Part shown: positions 13,269-25,800 of the stretch, piece after piece
Position numbering within the stretch: position 1 is the stretch's first letter
How the letters are laid out: each line of letters starts with the position of its first letter
Source of the DNA: Orbilia blumenaviensis
Taxonomy: Eukaryota; Ascomycota; Orbiliomycetes; Orbiliales; Orbiliaceae
Length of the DNA stretch: 64,000 nucleotides
Direction: 5' to 3'
Assembly: GCA_036872755.1 (NCBI GenBank)
Contig: JAVHNS010000009.1
Span: forward strand, 248,001-312,000
Made by a program: the position numbers and the translations under genes
Notes under the pieces: model-generated
The model's input: only the letters and a program-made list of their open reading frames with translations
What the model was told of the DNA's origin: nothing
Database searches by the model: none

Positions 13269-14031
13269 GACGGTTCCAGTACTTCTAAGAACGTGATTTC
13301 TCGTGCTCGTTTATTCCCCGTGCGGTCAGCAAGGTAGGCTGTCTTTTTGATGATCTACTCTAAGATCCCATTATCAGCGAGTCCAATCTTCCCTTTTTTT
13401 CTTTTCTTTTTTACTTGTTGAGGATAGTGTTGATTGTGTCGACGTGAATTCGGCCGTTTACCACTCGAAGAGGGACAAAAAAAAATAGAGGTTCGAGCGC
13501 GAGCTTGGAGGCTGAATTTTGAGGGTGTTCAGCTTGTTTCTTTTTTTTTATAATACCCTGTGGATTATCTATTCTTCTTGAGATACTATATTTGACATGT
13601 ACTTTTACAGGAATCAAAAAGAACAAAAAAGTAAAACGAAAAAAAAAATCAACTCGTATGCTTCATGTTTCTTTAACAAGCTAAGCCAAATAAAAAAGGG
13701 TCGTTATAGATTTCGCCATTGGCAAATTGTCGTCATAAATAATCAGAAAAAAAATATAAAAAAATTAGGACAGTTTCGTTAAATACCAACATATAGTGAT
13801 AATATAAATGTCGGAAGGGTATCGCATGAGTCTTCGTTGCTGCTTTGCTGTATATATTCGAGAGAGAGAGAAAAATATAGAATGACGCCGTGGCTTTTTT
13901 AACAAATGTCGAAAATTCATTCATACTCCGTCAAAAATTCTTTTTTTCCCCCAAGGTTCTTTCCTCTAAGACGGGGTTTTGTAGAGAGATATATATTGTT
14001 CTTTTCTTTCTTTCTTTTCTTTTCTTTCTTT
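13269..14031. other. convergent 3' UTR region
   Basis: SWIB subunit (+) and EAF (-) converge across 763 bp. The sequence is AT-rich with A runs on both strands and a GA/TC microsatellite near 13860 and 14000. I see no gene. Confidence 0.6.
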
Positions 14032-15700
14032 CTACTCTTCCTCGCTACTCTCTTCTTCACTTTCGTCTCTTCTCCTGCTTCCCAGCATGCTGCTCAAACT
14101 AACCGGTGCCACATTGCCGCCGAGGCCGCCGATGGCTAAGCCGATTCCTGATCTACTGTCGTCTTCCCCTTCGATGGTTAGTTCTCCCATACCGCCGCCA
14201 CCACCGGCGCCGCCCTCTTCATCATCATCAGCCATAAAGTCAAATTCCTCAGCCATAGCAGCGTCAAGATCGAAGTCATCTTCATCAGCGTCCGCCTTAT
14301 CCTCACTCTTCGGATCAGGGAAATCAAGCACCTCTGGGGTGTGGTTCGAAAGAATTGATCCCGAGAAAGACGGTTCTCGTGACATGGCAATTGACTGGAT
14401 TGGTTTATTGATCGGTAGCGGCCTTCTACTACGGTCGTCGTCTTCGTCGCTTGAGTCGGCGTCTGATTCTGATGATTCTTCTTTCTGCTGAACCCGACCT
14501 CTTCTTTGTGTGGGTTTGCCGTTGAGGTGCATTGGTGATGGAAGACGGGGTTGCGGGGACATCGAAGCTTCTTTCCCGTTTCCTGCCATATCCGGGTGTA
14601 ACAGCGGGGATCTCCCAGCGTTTGAAGCCGATGCGGCGGATGCAGGTACCTTTGGTTTCCGGGTAGGTTTCATGAACGGATCGACCGGTTTCTTGGGCTT
14701 GCGCTTCATAGGTCCTAACGTCGGGTTCGGTGTTGCAGTTGCAGATGATGAGGCGGCCGGTATGGGTGTAGATGCTGACTGGCCCGGTGTTACAGCTGCT
14801 TCCTGTTCCGCTTCCGGTTCTGGCGGCGTAGCCTGGGCGTCTACGTCTTCCATTTCAACGTCCGAGTCTTCATCCTTTTGGTCGTCGCGTTCGTCTTCAT
14901 CTTCGTCGGAGTTGGGGAGGACTCTGTTGGTGAAATGTCTGACGTCGAATGGGTTTTCGGCGTCTGCGAGCTGGGCGTCTTCATCGTCGCTGTTGTTGCC
15001 GTTGCCGTTGCCGTTGTTGTTATTATTTACAGTGCTTACTGTAGAGGTGGTGGTGGTGGTTAGGTCGTCTTCGTAAGTAGCAGTGGGGATCGGAGGGGTG
15101 TCGGAGAATGGGTGGGATTGGTTGAAAGTGAAGACGGAGGAGGTGCGTTCGAGGGTGAAGGTATTGTCTTTGGGGTTGTAGACGAGGATGCACTCGAGCT
15201 TGCGGCCGGGGCGTTGGGCGCCGGTGAATGCTGTTTCTTTGTCGTCCTGTAATAACAACCACAACAAACAGATGTTTAGTTAAAAAAAAATAAAAAATGA
15301 CTAAGGTACTCTAGTGAAGATTATGACTGTGGAAGGGGGGGGTGGATGAGGGCAAAGTACATCGTAGGAGAGGCTGAATTGGCCGCTGGTTCCTTGCGAC
15401 GACAGCTTCGAAGGGCCGGCTGGTGGCGCCGTGTTGTCTAATAATCATAAGATGTTGATGTTAGCATGAATAAGTTCCCACCTCATACTATTTTTAAGTA
15501 GTAGAGCTTAAGGTACGGATGGAGATGGAGATGAATTGCTTACACCTGAAGCTGGAGTAGACGGACGATGGTGATGATGATGATGATTGGGCATCGTCGG
15601 CGCCGGGCTTGAGACTGTCGCCGATGAGGACCTTGAATTTGCCCTGTCGCGTCGGATTGAACTCGACGGGGGCTGCTGCTGTTGCGGCCGCAGCAGCCAT
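14032..15700 (-). CDS. eaf1: ELL-associated factor (EAF), RNA polymerase II elongation cofactor
   Basis: Exon 1 is 15544-15700, exon 2 15361-15437, exon 3 14032-15246; introns are 106 and 114 nt, and the product is 482 residues. The EAF domain spans about residues 12-125: FNPTRQGKFKVLIGDSL, YSSFRY across intron 1, FSLSYDDDKETAF across intron 2, then RPGRKLECILVYNPKDNTFTLE. The rest is a long disordered tail with acidic clusters and an Asn/Gly run (about residues 140-150), Lys/Pro-rich segments with polybasic KPKKP, and an acidic C-terminus. EAF partners ELL to stimulate Pol II elongation in the nucleus (family knowledge). The tail contains microsatellite-like codon runs (AAC, GAT, GGC) and is probably variable in length between strains. 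The call rests on the N-terminal domain only. Confidence 0.82.
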
Positions 15701-16469
15701 GGTTGTGGTTATTATAAATGTGGGTTTTTTTTGGGGGAGTGGTTGGTCGGTAGAGACTGGGTCTATAGAAATCGATGGCTGTGTAGAGCTGGAGGTGGAT
15801 AATTCGCTGGCTGGCTGGGCGCACAGGCGAAAGGATGGACGACAGCTGCTTTGGTGCTTAGGTAGGTAGAGAGTTGGGTGGTGGTGGTGGTGGTGGAGGA
15901 TGACGATGAGGTTATTACCTATTAGGTCGGGTTATTAGGTAGGGACGATCGATTGATCGATGGTGATGGTGATGGTGATGGTGATGATGTGGATGAGAAG
16001 GATTTAGGACAAAGGATAGGATGGGATAGGATGGGATAGGATGGTCGGTCTCCCAGTCTCTCTCTCTCCTTCAATGGCATTATTACTAGTATTGGTATTA
16101 GGTAGTTATTATTATTATTATTATTTTACTCAAAGCAGTGAGGCGACGGCACGGCTGTGGGAGTCTCTCTCCGGACCGAGTTACTTGACTACATTCATTC
16201 ATTCCCCATTGTTACTCAGAAAGTACCTCTGTTTCTCCCCCGCGGGGAGGCTATCACTCGGGGGCGGCCCTGGGCGATGCCTGGGTACTGCCTGGGTCTA
16301 ACCTTCCTTCCATCCCCAGAATCGACAATCCAGTCCTGGTAAGGCAAAAATGCATGCATCCCCCCATCCCATCCCATCCCATTGTCATCCCACAACCACC
16401 TCTCTCTTTTTATTTTATTTTATTTCATTTTCTTCTTTTCTTCTTCTTCTTCTTGAAAAGTTCATTTGA
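15701..16469. repeat. divergent EAF/DEG1 promoter with simple repeats
   Basis: A 769 bp divergent promoter. It holds a GGTGGT run near 15880-15900, a GATGGT hexamer array at about 15959-15986, two or more copies of a decamer atgggatagg at 16019-16042, and a TTA repeat near 16107-16127. Near 16355-16385 is a run of cccatccc. The last 80 bases are T/C-rich. Confidence 0.6.
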
Positions 16470-18479
16470 ATGTTCGCTGTTGCCACTCGCAGGGCAGCAG
16501 CAAATACTACAGCCCCCGCTTTCTTTTCCAACAGATCTGGAAAGGTCTCCGTTTTGATATTTTCCCGAAGTCAATCCAGAATTTTCAGATCCCGCAGGTT
16601 CAAAATGGCGGGGCTGCACCAGCAGCAGACACCGGCGGCCATAGTCACAACCGGCACCCTGGACACGGACTACACCAAGTGGTCCCAGGACGCCCTCATC
16701 TCCCGTATCCGCCATCTGGAGACCTCGTTATCAGAGTCACCGCTCTCGAGCTCCGAGACCAAGTGAGTGCGTGTGTGTGTGTAAAGTATGGTGGGCCTTT
16801 ATACAACCATCTAGAAATCTTCAATATATCATTACAAGTATTTTAACCGAATGACGAGGCTAATGTGATTATTATTGTTTTATTATTCATTATGTTTATT
16901 TAGACAGCCGCTGGCAATTATACCCAACCCGACTGCAAAGCCAGACTTCGACTTCAATCGCTACACCAGCCGTCTAATCGCCCTCAAGTTCGCCTACATC
17001 GGCGGGCCCTACCAAGGACTCGAATTCCACTTTGGAAGCGACACCCCTCTACCCACTGTTGAGGAGAAACTCTTCGAAGCTTTATTAAAAGCGAGACTCG
17101 TCCCTCCTAGGACGTACTACAACCCCGATGGATCGGTAGATACCACCCAAGTATTTACCAGTGGAGGCAACAGCGGTATTGAAGATGTTGGAAAGTGGAT
17201 CGATCTGGAGGCGTGGGAGTATACGAAATGCGGGAGGACGGATCGTGGTGTCAGCGCCTTTGGGCAGGTGGTCGGTGTCAGAGTGCGAAGTAACCGGCCG
17301 AAGTCTAAGAAGGAGGAGGAGATACTGGGGGAAGACGCAATCGTCGAGGATGCAGAAGATAAAGTGACCCCCAGGAGCCCAGTCGAGCGGCAGCGGCCGC
17401 CACCACAGGAAGATGAGATACCGGAGTTCGACGACAAAGACGAGCTACCGTATGTCACGATATTAAACCGTCTTCTGCCTTCTACGATCAGGGTGCTAGC
17501 ATGGTGTCCTAACCCTCCTGAGAACTTCTCTGCAAGATTCAACTGTCAGGCGAGAACGTATCACTACTTCTTTACAAATCCACCAGCACCGCATAACCCT
17601 GGCGAGCCACCGAGATTATTGGATGTCGACGCCATGAAAGTGGCGGCAAAGTACTACGAAGGCCTACACGATTTCCGAAATCTATGCAAGATAGACGCTA
17701 GCAAGCAGCTTACGAACTTCAAGAGACGGGTCGAAGAGGCGGATATCGTGAAGGTTGGCGGTGTTACTCCCGTATTTTCTTCATCTCCTGACACAGATCC
17801 GGAGGGGATGTTAGCAAGACGGCCGGAAATGTATTACTTCAAACTGACGGGATCCGCCTTCCTATGGCATCAAGTACGACACATGGTCGCCATATTATTC
17901 CTAGTCGGGCAGCGGCTCGAGAAACCCGAGGTTGTACAGCGGCTGTTGGATGTGCAGGAGATGCCGACGAAGCCGTTTTACAACATGGCGGATGATCGGC
18001 CTTTGGTGCTGTGGGATTGCCTGTTCGATGAGAAGGATGTGAAGTGGGTTTATCCGGAATTGGACAGGGCGAAGCCGAATAGTAGGGAGGATGTTATCGG
18101 GTCGCTGTGGGAGCTTTGGCATAATTCTAACATGGATGCGATGTTGAGCGGGGGGCTTTTGGCTATGGTTTATGGGCAGCAGGCACTGCTTTCTAAGAGT
18201 GATTCCGTGGATAATGGGAGTAGTAGTGATGTTGAGGAATCTAAGAAGAACAAGAAGAAGAAGGGGAGGGATAGCACGTGGATTGTGGATGGCTCGCCAG
18301 CGCAGACGAGTTTTGGGAAGTATGTGGAGATAGTGAAGAGGGGGAGGATGGAGTCCGTTGAGGTGATAAATCGCAAGTTCGCGGCGAGGAAGAGTGAGGA
18401 GTGGCGGCAGAAGTGGAGTGTGGAGGCGAAGAGGGAGAGAGGGATCGGTGATATGACGGATTATGACCATGATGAGTAG
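16470..18479 (+). CDS. DEG1: tRNA pseudouridine(38/39) synthase (Deg1/Pus3)
   Basis: Exons 16470-16762 and 16904-18479 (141 nt intron, phase 2) give 622 residues from the first ATG or 577 from the in-frame ATG at 16605. The TruA-like fold is recognisable: LIALKFAYIGGPYQGLEFH, the catalytic loop KCGRTDRGVSAFGQ with nucleophile D211, FSARFNCQARTYHYFF, and the conserved FLWHQVRHMVAILF. Pus3 makes pseudouridine at positions 38 and 39 of tRNA anticodon stems; the yeast enzyme acts on cytoplasmic and mitochondrial tRNAs. A Lys-rich insert sits near residue 225-265 and another near 535-545. The first 45 residues have 8 Arg, 2 Lys and no Asp/Glu, like a mitochondrial presequence. The second ATG has the better context (aaaATGG). 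It is divergent from EAF and convergent with the COG7-like gene 154 bp away. Confidence 0.93.
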
Positions 18480-18633
18480 TAGACTCTACTAATAATTTAG
18501 ACTACTAACACTATTACAGAGAGATGTCTCCCGTTATTATCGGTTATGTATATAGAATAAAGATGCTTATTAATGGGGATAATATACAGACAAGAGGGGG
18601 TATCGCCCACAAAGCTCGAGGTTTTGCAACCGC

Positions 18634-19731
18634 TCACAGTCCAGACTGGCCGATGCTATCCCTCATCTGCTTGAACTGGTTGATGAACCCGAGGTATCCG
18701 TCCTTCGGCAGCGAGACCTCCGGAAGATTTATAGTGTACACCCCTCTGTCGCTATCCTTCTTTTCCACCACATCTGGCTCCTCCACTTTCGTGGCTTCCA
18801 TGACCCGCCATCTTAGATTCTCCACAAACCGCAGTCGAGCGTCGTACTCGCTGGTGTTCTTCCAGACCTCACATAATTTTGCCAGGTCTTCAACCTTTTG
18901 TGTAGCTTTGTCGACCTCCTCGTTCAACAGGAGATACGATATCTCATCCGTGAACTTGTCTGATCCAGTAGTAGGGTTATTGTTGTTATTGTTATTGTTA
19001 TTACTGCTACTACCCTGCCCGGCTCTTCTACGACCCTCCATCACCGCCGGCGACGGAGAACGAGATGGCGGGATATATGCACCCAGCGAAGACGTCGTCG
19101 TCGTCGGTAATGGGATTGAAGTCTTTTGAACGTCTGTAAGCGTCCACTCCATCGCTTCTCCAAACACCTTGATGACATCTTCTAGATGACGGCGGACCAG
19201 AGTGAGCGTTTCGAGACGTTTGAGGACCTGTGGTTTCCCGCCATTGAGTGCAGTGTTTGGAGATGCCTCGGAATCTTTTCTTTCGTTGTTATTATTGTTG
19301 TTTTTGTTGTTAGAGGAAGGGTCTGTTCCTTCCGGGAGGGGAGCATTGGGGTCTGATGATGGGTCGTCCAGTGATATATCCGCCAAACACTCCGTCAACT
19401 GACGAGTCCTGGTCGAAGACAGCGTATCCGCCAATGATATGACATCACTCCGCAGGACCTGGAGTTCATACGACAATCTTGGGGTGGCGCGTAGTATCTC
19501 ATCCGTAAGAGTTGATAGCGTGGATTGCAGACGGCTCAGATGGGCGTCCAGGTTCGAGAGGAGGGTTGTGGCGGTGGTGTGTAGCTTTTGGAGGGTGACT
19601 GTCGGGGAGGAGGAGGAGATTATGGTGGTTGTTGAGAGCGGGGGGAGGGTGGTGTTTAGATAGGTTGTTGGGGAGAAGGTGGGGGAGAGGAAGGGCTGGA
19701 GGGCGGGGTCGGCGAGGAGGTCGGCGGCCAT
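18634..19731 (-). CDS. COG7: COG7-like conserved oligomeric Golgi complex subunit
   Basis: A single exon of 365 residues from the ATG at 19731 (MAADLLADPALQPFLSPTF). The reading frame stays open to an ATG at 19884, but those 51 residues look like leader sequence; the MAADLL start was chosen because the conserved part begins there. The N-terminal SPTFSPTTYLNTTLPPL and the following coiled-coil segment (LSNLDAHLSRLQSTLSTLTDEI, PRLSYELQVLRSDVISLADTL) resemble fungal Cog7, a lobe-B subunit of the tether for retrograde vesicles at the Golgi. The middle is low-complexity, with two Asn runs encoded by AAT/AAC repeats (near 18980-19005 and 19280-19310). The C-terminal helical part (LLNEEVDKATQKVEDLAKLCEVW) fits. 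Identification is from pattern memory and moderately sure; an unrelated coiled-coil protein is the alternative. Confidence 0.62.
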   Translation of the reverse strand: MAADLLADPALQPFLSPTFSPTTYLNTTLPPLSTTTIISSSSPTVTLQKLHTTATTLLSNLDAHLSRLQSTLSTLTDEILRATPRLSYELQVLRSDVISLADTLSSTRTRQLTECLADISLDDPSSDPNAPLPEGTDPSSNNKNNNNNNERKDSEASPNTALNGGKPQVLKRLETLTLVRRHLEDVIKVFGEAMEWTLTDVQKTSIPLPTTTTSSLGAYIPPSRSPSPAVMEGRRRAGQGSSSNNNNNNNNNPTTGSDKFTDEISYLLLNEEVDKATQKVEDLAKLCEVWKNTSEYDARLRFVENLRWRVMEATKVEEPDVVEKKDSDRGVYTINLPEVSLPKDGYLGFINQFKQMRDSIGQSGL

Positions 19732-22700
19732 TGTAACGGTAGAGTAGGGTAGAGTAGAGAGTATTCGATTGTTCGTATAGGTCAAGTAAAGGGAGTAGGT
19801 AGTGCTTCTAACCACAAATTTGTTGGAGGTTTGTCCTGCGCTTCTTCTGTAAACCACTTCTCTTTGCTCCCCTGGACGGACCAATCGGTCCTCAGAGCTA
19901 CCTGGGGTCTCGTAGTACCCATAAAATGCTTCGGTAGCAACCCGGGACCTTTCTTTTTAAGACGATGCAGCTGAACTCCAAACCCTGCAACGGATTGGCA
20001 TCAAATATGTGGACTCATTTTTGTCAAATCCGTTTAAAAGTGTATGTGCATTGAGATCAACGATGATTACTGATATCTAGTGCACTGCCTAGGTACTCAC
20101 TCACTGGTATATACCTAGGTATATAATTTAGCTTTTTAGACCATTGTCGTGAGACAAAAAAAAGGGAATATGGGTGATAATAATCCCAACACTAGCACAA
20201 CCTGTTGACCTTGAAACAGGAAATCGAGAAATTCCTATCTGGTTTGAAAGTACGTATTGAAATATCTTTGTATTTTCGTGTATAAAACCCTTAATTAAAA
20301 TTTTATTTTGAGTAGGGGCAATTTGTACTTTTAGGCTTGAAATCGAGGATCGATTCTTTATACGAACGGGATTTTGGAACTTTCATGCGGAGGGTTAAAG
20401 AGCAAGGACTTCGATCCCTGGGGTACTTGCTAGGTAGCTGGCTGCCTGTCCACTCCTACAGCTTGGCTGGGTACCCACTTTAGGACCTGTCCAGACCGAG
20501 TGTGCTTCCTTCACTTCAAGAAAGTATTGGGAGGTCTTGGGCAGGTCCTAACTGGAGGGTAGTGCCGGTTGTTGGCTAGCAGTAGTTGGAGATAGGTCAG
20601 CCGTCAGGTTGGATGTATGTCTCTGTCTCTATCTACCACCGAAAACAAACGATAATAACTAATAATAATATAATTTATAACGTGAAGCCTGGTCCTCCCA
20701 CCCTCGTCCAGTTATTCATGTGCACTAAGCTAGGTAAGTACCTAGGTAGTTAGGTAGGTAGGTAGACTGCGGCTCAAACGGGCGTCAGAGGGGTGGGTGT
20801 CGTCCTCCGCCCGCCAAGGCCGGCTACCTGGGAGGTTAGGCCACTCTTCTTCCTTACATAAGGCAACCCCACAGTCGGTCATTGGACCAAGCTTCATTGC
20901 ATCGGATTGGCTTGATGATTCGTCTTAAGAAGAAGAAGAAGAAGCACTGAAGTACCTAGTTAGTTAACCAGCAGGACGGTCGACCGGGGGGTTTGGCTTT
21001 GGGCATGGTGCAGTGCAGTGCAGCGCAAGACAGTACGTATGTACAGACTGCTAGTCAAGGATCACTTTTTTATTCATTCATTCATCCATTCCTTCTTTCC
21101 TTAAATAATAATACCCTAGTAATGTAAGTATGTACGATGTATGTAGCAGTAGCTACGATCTGGGGCCGGGGTGCGATGCATGATGGGAGTGGTGGCGGAG
21201 GTGCACTGACGGCAATACAGACCGAAGCAGAGCCGTTTCGAATCAAACAAACAAACAAAAGGATCCTAATTTGCATCCAAGTAAGTAAGTGAGTATTTAC
21301 ATGTAGATATCGGTGAACCAAATACTCTATACTACGGCTACTCAGAAGGAGAAGGAGAAAGGGGAGAAGAGGAAGAAAAAGAAGAAGCTGTTGGCCTGTC
21401 CCGGCGGGATGCGGGATACGTAAGTACTAAATAGGTACGAGGTATCTACTTACGGGATCGTGGTTGCGCGAATGACTGTTTCGATTGACCTCTCGTTTTT
21501 TTTGATTCACAACTGCATTTCCACCGCACTTGCATGCCATTGCACCGTGCGTGGTTTTTTTGTTTTGCTGTGCACAAGGCTGATTGATTGACTGATACCA
21601 ATGCTCGAAGCTGCCCATGCTACCTAATACATGTTACGGAAGAAATATATAAACCCAGCTGCCTGCTTCTGCTGGGGACCGAATATCGATTGGATGAATT
21701 CCAGTGTGTGCATATGGACGGCATGGGATCTTTTTTTTCTCTTTGGGATTGATTCATGATTAATCGATTGATCGTTGATTGTTATATATTCATCCTGTGA
21801 TCCTGCTCTGCCCGCGTCTCCCTCTCCCCCCAGTACTTCTATCTCCGCCCACTATTCCTACTCGTACTCACGACTCATACCCCTTCTTCCATTCTAACAG
21901 GTAACTCTTCATCCCCTCTTTCTCTCTCTCCCTCCTTCTTCCCTCTCATCGTCAGATATATCGATGTACTTCCCCCATTTCTACTATAAATTCTATTTAT
22001 CCTAGTTTGTTTTTGGTTCGGTTTCTTGTCGGCGGGTTGCTATAGATAGCAGCTGGATAGTTTGTTCCCACGAGGAGTAACTATCACCTATAACTTCCTT
22101 ACTTCTGAGTAAAGATAGAGAGAGAGACAGTCAATCTGAACGGAAAATAGAAAGCTTTGCACTTTCTACATGTAACGTTATTCGTATTAATATCTTCATC
22201 GTCGTTGCGTCCGATCCTATCTTATTCCCTTTCTTTTCTATTCTATTCTTTTGTCTCTCTCCCTCCCTCCTTCTCTCTGAGCTCTGCTTGCCATCGGTCT
22301 CAAAGGTTTCCAACCCGAGGGTTTTCGCGGTCTTTCCACTATCGATAGTATACTACCCCAGGCCCAGCCGCTACCTCTTCGCGTCCCTCTCTCCCTCCAC
22401 CACTCCCCTCCCGCTTCTGTTACTGCAACCGAGCGACGCCCAACGCGAGCACAATTGCTACTTAAAACGACCCACCCAGTTTTTGTTCTCAACTGCCTCA
22501 GCTTATACCTATAGTTAGCCCCTACAATTCCCACTTCCCAATAGGATCCGAGAAAGTATGCCTTTTCTTTCTTTCTTTCTCTTATCTAGATCAATAGCAG
22601 ATGCCCTTTCCCCTACATCTAGCTTGTTCGACGACTTTATATCACCACTTATTACTACGAGACCAGTTATAACTACTCACTTAATACCTACTTAGTACAT

Positions 22701-22869
22701 ATAACTTGGTACTTGGTACTCAGTACTTAATACCTTATTAGAGGGAGAATTTCACCGCTGACTTTCCATTTTGAGGTCTAAAGGATCCAGCTCATCTCCC
22801 AAACGATCCCCGGTGTTCAGCCACACCTGCCACTGGTTTTAACCTTTTCGGTCCGCTGCCACCACCACC
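19732..22869. other. 3.1 kb divergent intergenic region with a long pyrimidine-rich leader
   Basis: The region separates the COG7-like gene (-) and the PARP-UBC gene (+). It contains an 18 bp perfect palindrome at 20108-20125 (tatatacctaggtatata) and another tacctaggta at 20739-20748 in a run of taggta repeats. GAA repeats occur at about 20925-20942 and 21365-21385. From 21800 to 22870 the plus strand is C/T-rich and probably transcribed leader, with many donor- and acceptor-like sites. No ORF here has protein-like composition. Confidence 0.6.
20108..20125. repeat. palindrome tatatacctaggtatata
   Basis: A perfect 18 bp palindrome around the core tacctaggta, the longest of the several copies in intergenic DNA of this window. 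Confidence 0.9.
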
Positions 22870-25800
22870 ATGCCAAGGAAGGCCTTCGTTGCCGACTTGC
22901 AAGAGGTCCAGGCTCGCTCTCCCCATGCCTCTGTCTCGTGTGAGTTCTTTCTTTTTTGGTAGCCATATAATAATAATAATCTATGGCCATTGTGCAATAT
23001 TTATTATTATGATCTTTTGATAGGAATATATAGGTTGACTAATTTTTAATATTTTTCAATAAAAGGTATCGAAAAGGGTGAGGATGATGGGAGTTTCACC
23101 TTCAAGGTTGCCGATGGCACTCGAGCAATTGAAGTCACCGTCTTGATTCCAGGTTAGAAACACACACACATTGCAATTTCCCGTTAAACCATTATATAGA
23201 AAGCTTTTACTCTAACAATTTATATTTTACGTCAACAGAGCTCAGTGATTACCCTTCGGATCACGAATGTTTCCTCTACGCCACGACAGAAAATATCCCG
23301 GAGTCGATATCGAAAGCTATCGAAGGGGTTAATGCTAGGGCAAAGAAACTAGCGGACATTATCAACGCAACTGCAGCTGCCATTTGTTCGAAACGAGGTG
23401 TTAAAAGACAGCACTCTAGAGACTATGACCCGGAATATGACGAAGATTCCATGGACATCGACGAGGATGAGGATGAAGATGAGGAGGGGGAGGAGGACGA
23501 TTATGAAGGGGGAGGCTTCGACGACTCTGACGACGGTTCGATAGGCGGGTGGTCTCCCGCTATATCCGAAAGCGGGCTCGCCATTGGAGATTCACAAGTC
23601 GCAGGATCATCTGACCCTCTGGCGTGCGAGTATATCAAGGAGTTTTGTGAGGACCTTCGGGCTGTTAAAGCCACAGGCTTTAAAGTTGGGGTTTTGGGCA
23701 ATCTTCCAGGTGGATCTGGATATCTGGCCGTTTCTATAAAAATATCGAAGCTCGGGATCAGCGACGAAGCCATGACCGCTTGGAGATTGAACCCAGACAA
23801 GTATCTGGTGCTTTTAATGCATTATCCAGCTGGGTATAAGCCCCTCTCGGCCATGGCCAAGGATAGCTATACAGCGAAGAGGTGGATTCAGGTCTACGTT
23901 GGAACTTCGTCACGATATAAGCCGAATCTGCAGGAGGCAATTGCTGCTTTTACGAAAGTAAAGAAGTTTAAGGAAGATCAAGATGGGAATCCCCATATTT
24001 TCAAGGCTGAAGGGGGGAAACTTGACGTCCACGGCCTCAGTGACTCTCAAGTTGACCCTCTAGTCCCGGTTTTTGAGGGCACATTCATCTCACGCCCAGT
24101 TTCGGAGCTATTGAACGAGAGGCTACTTGCTCTAACGCTTTACCGTCTCTCATATGCCTTCAGCTGGGACGGAGCTGAGATGTATTACGAAGGTATGTTC
24201 GGTATCGACATAACTATCATGATTTATCTTACGGGACACTCTAACAACGTATGAAATACAGATTTCCAGGGCAGGGAGAGGACGGATATCGTCGACGACA
24301 AGTACTTCAGAGGAGACGAGGATATTATTAACCTGGCACCCTTGGTTCAAGGGGATGTTTTACAGAGTACCGGCAAAGCGCAGCGGCATGAAGATATCTC
24401 TTTCCCTTTGGTGGCTATGCAATACATGCTTCGTCATTTCGTTCGTTGTACCGAGTTCTGCCTCGTCTGTCACAACAAGATCGAAGCCAACTTCGAAGCC
24501 TTGAAGCCATATGTTTGTAGCAAGCCTCTGTGCCTGTACCAGTATATGGCCCTTGGATTCGGTCCGAGCATGGAATACGAGATATTGGATCAACCAAGTG
24601 TTATCGATTTGCTTATTAGTTTCTGTTGGGTCTCTGCTACTAATGGGAAGCTTTCTGAGTTCCCAACTGGTCTTAAGTATGCTCTTTTATCCATATTCCG
24701 ATCGATCCCCGAGCCTAGAACTGATTTTGTTTATAGCTTGACGGTACCGATGCCTGGATCGTTCCCCTACACTGCCATTTACGACCGAGTGACACAAGAG
24801 CTTACGGCGGAGGTCTTCGAAGGTGATAGCCTATGGCTTCGTACCGGTGACTGGATCGTTATGACAGCTTTATCTGGCTCCGAGTCGCTCCATTGCAGAG
24901 TCGTCGATGGGGAATATTTCCCCAAAGTGAGACTGGCCGTTACGCCCGCCAACTCGCAATCGATATTCAGTCAGGATTCTACAAACCTTAATATCATCCC
25001 CGGGGACACGAAAGTTCAGGTCACATATGCGGTATATGGGTCCAACTTTGACGAATTGTCGGATGGTATTAAGAGGAATTCGGTCGTGCAGATGCTTGAG
25101 ACTCTGCCCTCGGTCAATGAGATGAGGGAGTGGTTGATAATGAACACCAAGGTCGGCGAGGAAGCCAGCTTGAAAGCATGGAGGAACAGGATCAGTCCAA
25201 GTGCTCTTCTTCTCCTTAGGTGGATTGTTGCCAGCAACCGTAGCTGCATCGTTCAGATCGACCAAACGCCAGATGATCCGTTAGAATACCACCCAGGCGA
25301 GATGCCACCGGACGTTGCCTCTAGTATGGAAGAGACGAAAGAGAAGAAAAAAGTCATTATTGGAGAGGAACGAGTTCACGGTATGGATGGGTGGATCCAG
25401 TTCAGGTTTGCTATGGGTGCTCCGGACAAGGAACAGCGCTTTGTCAATGAGGTTCGAACTGCTGTCGATGCTAACGGGCTTACCTGTAAGTTTTAACGCC
25501 CATACTCTTTGCTTGCTTGGATTTATATCCCACAGGCTCTTATTCGCTGTTGATTTTCTAATCTCGAGCTAGATCCGACCATCTTTGCGTTCCATGGATC
25601 GCCCCTTCAGAATTGGCACTCGATTATCAGAGAAGGATTGCATTTCCGAGAAACAGGTAAAGATTGTATCCAATGGAAGGTGTTTTTATGACTGGTCTCT
25701 CTAACATAATTCTATTAGCCCACGGTCGTGCCTATGGACATGGTGTTTATCACAGTTTGGATGCAAGTGTCAGTTTGGGCTACACGAATAGCTACCGAAG

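Noticed and set aside
14087..15076. Long plus-strand ORFs rich in Ser, Gly and Val
   Set aside because: Antisense shadows of the acidic/Ser-rich EAF exon.
15959..16042. Telomere- or origin-like repeat
   Set aside because: The GATGGT and atgggatagg arrays are ordinary microsatellites and lie in a promoter, not at a chromosome end.
19732..19884. 51-residue N-terminal extension of the COG7-like protein
   Set aside because: Composition differs from the rest, and the conserved part starts exactly at MAADLL.
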